Positions 7,711-9,325 of a stretch of 9,325 bases of DNA are shown piece by piece. Each line of letters opens with the position of its first letter. Within the stretch, counting starts at the first letter, position 1. Source of the DNA: Bacteroidales bacterium (lineage in GTDB: Bacteria > Bacteroidota > Bacteroidia > Bacteroidales > Azobacteroidaceae). The stretch lies in NCBI GenBank assembly GCA_020860885.1, contig JAJBTS010000181.1, forward strand, positions 1 to 9,325. The letters are read 5' to 3'. Under the pieces are notes generated by a model. It made no database searches. It was given only the letters and a program-made list of their open reading frames with translations, and was not told where the DNA came from. A program made the position numbers and the translations under genes.

Positions 7711-8883
7711 ATGAATAATTTTAAGTTTTGGAGTCCTACTGAATTTGTGTTTGGAAGAAATACCATCAGCAATTTAGGTTCTTTAATGAAAAAACATAAT
7801 GCAACAAAAGTTTTGGTACATTACGGCGGACAGCATGCGGAGAGGAGTGGATTGTTGAAAGATATAGAAAATATTCTCCAAAATGAATTTATTGAATATA
7901 TTAAACTGGGAGGTGTTCAACCCAATCCTTTGGATACTCTTGTCTACGAAGGGATTGATTTATGCCGGAAAGAAAATGTAAATTTTATTCTTGCAATAGG
8001 AGGTGGAAGCGTCATTGACTCAGCAAAAGCTATTGCCTGCGGAGTTTCCTATGGAGGTGACTTCTGGAATTTCTTTGAGGGAACAGTCACTATTAACAGG
8101 GCTTTACCGGTAGGAACAATAGTAACGATCCCGGCTGCGGGAAGCGAAGGCTCTGATAGTATGGTAATAACCAAATCAGACGGGATGTTGAAAAGAGGAG
8201 CGGGCAGTCCTTTTATCCGGCCCGTTTTTGCAGTTATGGATCCGGTTTTAACTTTTTCTTTACCTCCTGAACAGACAGCAAATGGAATAGCCGATATGAT
8301 GGCGCATATTATGGAAAGATATTTTACTCAAACGAAAGGAGTAGAATTAACGGATTGTATGTGTGAAGGAGCTTTAAGAGCCATTATTAAAGAGGCGCCT
8401 GTTGTAATTACGGATCCGGAAAACTACGATGCCCGGGCCAATATAATGTGGGCGGGAACCATTGCACATACCGGAATCTGTGGTGTCGGAAGAGAAGAAG
8501 ATTGGGCTACACATAAATTGGAACATGAGTTGGGTGCGCTTTATGGAGTTGCTCATGGAGCGGGCCTGGCTGTGATGTTTCCTGCGTGGATGAATTATGT
8601 ATATACATCCGGTTTGGATCGGTTTGTACGGTTTGCGGTAAATGTATGGGAAATCAATAATACCGGAGATAAGAAAGAAATGGCATTAAAAGGTATAAAA
8701 GCATTAAAGGATTTCTTTATCTCCATTGGATTGCCTGTAGATTTTAGAGGTCTCGGAGCGAAGAAATCCGATATTGATAAACTGATAGAAAAGCTTTCTA
8801 TAAATACGGGAGGTTCATTAGGCAACTTCAGAAAGTTGGATATGGAAGATGCCCGGGCTATATATTTATTAGCTTCGCAATAA
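7711..8883 (+). CDS. Iron-containing alcohol dehydrogenase (YqhD/butanol dehydrogenase type)
   Basis: This is a group III metal-dependent alcohol dehydrogenase of 390 aa that reduces aldehydes to alcohols with NAD(P)H, or the reverse, in the cytosol. Length is close to the 387 aa of E. coli YqhD. The nucleotide-binding block AIGGGSVIDSAKAIA (95-109) is typical. The four metal ligands are all present: Asp195 and His199 (ADMMAHIMERY), His268 (WATHKLEHEL) and His282 (GVAHGAGLAV), each shifted by one from the YqhD numbers. FWSPTEFVFG (6-15) is the standard opening strand. Natural substrates cannot be read from the sequence; short-chain or toxic aldehydes are usual for this group. It ends the DUF3298/GNAT unit, and no intrinsic terminator is evident after it. 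Confidence 0.94.
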   Translation: MNNFKFWSPTEFVFGRNTISNLGSLMKKHNATKVLVHYGGQHAERSGLLKDIENILQNEFIEYIKLGGVQPNPLDTLVYEGIDLCRKENVNFILAIGGGSVIDSAKAIACGVSYGGDFWNFFEGTVTINRALPVGTIVTIPAAGSEGSDSMVITKSDGMLKRGAGSPFIRPVFAVMDPVLTFSLPPEQTANGIADMMAHIMERYFTQTKGVELTDCMCEGALRAIIKEAPVVITDPENYDARANIMWAGTIAHTGICGVGREEDWATHKLEHELGALYGVAHGAGLAVMFPAWMNYVYTSGLDRFVRFAVNVWEINNTGDKKEMALKGIKALKDFFISIGLPVDFRGLGAKKSDIDKLIEKLSINTGGSLGNFRKLDMEDARAIYLLASQ

Positions 8884-8907
8884 TCTCAATCTTTAGTTTA
8901 CGTTTAG

Positions 8908-9325
8908 CTACAAACGAGTCCACTCTTCGTTCCAACCGGCTCCTTCTCCTGTCCAGTTAAAAACAGATACATTCATAATCTGATCGGTCACTTTATTTAC
9001 TTTGTATTTGTAAATACCATGCAAATAAACATATCGATCTTCATTGTCTATTGTATATCTATATTTATTTTCGCTTAAGACTGTGGTTTGAGCAGTCTCA
9101 TCCGGACATTTTCTTATCCTTAATTCTCTTATATAAGCTGTGCCTTCTTCTTCGAATTCTATGATTTTTTGTGTAGTATAAGTACAATTGTTAAGTTCAA
9201 AAGAAGTTGTCGATATAAGCCATTGTCCCTGCATTGCCCAATAAAAATGTTCTGTGTAATCTTTATCATCATCACTACATGAAAATAAAAACAATGGGAT
9301 AAATAGTATCCATACAATCTTCTTT
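8908..9325 (-). CDS. Lipoprotein of unknown function, 5' end off the window
   Basis: This is a predicted lipoprotein, incomplete at the N-terminus. The frame stays open to the right edge and reads KKIVWILFIPLFLFSCSDDD, so the start codon must lie just beyond base 9325. The TTG at 9294 sits inside the signal peptide and is not a plausible start. The lipobox is LFSC, with the Cys codon at 9279-9277. Ser-Asp-Asp-Asp-Lys-Asp follows, resembling the acidic export signal that sends Bacteroidota lipoproteins to the cell surface. The mature part is about 123 aa and rich in beta-prone segments (QGQWLISTTSFEL, IIEFEEEGTAYIREL, YRYTIDNEDRYVYLHGIYKYKV), suggesting a small lipocalin-like beta-barrel, but I do not recognise a family. 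It converges on the alcohol dehydrogenase gene, with 24 bp between the stops. Confidence 0.75.
   Translation of the reverse strand, partial: KKIVWILFIPLFLFSCSDDDKDYTEHFYWAMQGQWLISTTSFELNNCTYTTQKIIEFEEEGTAYIRELRIRKCPDETAQTTVLSENKYRYTIDNEDRYVYLHGIYKYKVNKVTDQIMNVSVFNWTGEGAGWNEEWTRL

Noticed and set aside
8374..8825. Minus-strand frames inside the alcohol dehydrogenase gene
   Set aside because: They are antisense shadows of a gene whose metal ligands and nucleotide loop are all intact.

Overview
The window looks like chromosomal DNA from a member of the Bacteroidota, most likely the order Bacteroidales. The evidence is AT-rich intergenic DNA, -7 elements of the form TAnnTTTG, A/T-rich leaders without a clear Shine-Dalgarno sequence, a lipoprotein whose Cys is followed by a run of Asp, and a small outer-membrane beta-barrel protein of the type common in this phylum. 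Genus cannot be settled from the sequence alone. No rRNA, tRNA, CRISPR, insertion sequence or phage gene was found.

Layout. (1) gapA (91-1089, +) has its own -7 element and a strong intrinsic terminator. (2) The 331-bp gap between convergent gapA and glyA holds an inverted array of degenerate 7-bp repeats (1157-1272) and a second long terminator hairpin serving glyA. (3) A five-gene minus-strand unit is transcribed pyrB > pyrI > flavin reductase > outer-membrane beta-barrel protein > glyA (5435 down to 1421). Two junctions are 4-bp ATGA stop/start overlaps and the other two gaps are 47 and 31 bp. A convincing promoter (TTG, 19-bp spacer, TATTTTTG) precedes pyrB, and the only clear terminator lies after glyA. 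(4) Diverging from pyrB is a plus-strand unit: a secreted protein made of two tandem DUF3298-type units, a GNAT acetyltransferase (ATGA overlap) and an iron-dependent alcohol dehydrogenase (1-bp gap). (5) Convergent with it, and running off the right edge, is the 3' part of a lipoprotein gene.

How the genes fit together. PyrB and PyrI make the regulated form of aspartate carbamoyltransferase, the committed step of pyrimidine synthesis. GlyA supplies glycine and 5,10-methylene-THF, which is needed for dTMP and purine synthesis, so pyrB/pyrI/glyA form a plausible nucleotide-precursor unit. The flavin reductase and the outer-membrane protein inside it have no obvious link to that pathway. The DUF3298/GNAT/alcohol dehydrogenase group is compact, but its shared purpose is unknown.

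Most of the window is ordinary core metabolism and I see no convincing new defence or mobile system. The items most worth a second look are the heptamer inverted array, the membrane protein locked by overlapping codons into the pyr-glyA operon, the internally duplicated DUF3298 protein, and an inverted repeat that covers that gene's -7 element. Several long open frames start upstream of the true gene starts; corrected starts are given for pyrB, the flavin reductase, the beta-barrel protein, the DUF3298 protein and the terminal lipoprotein.
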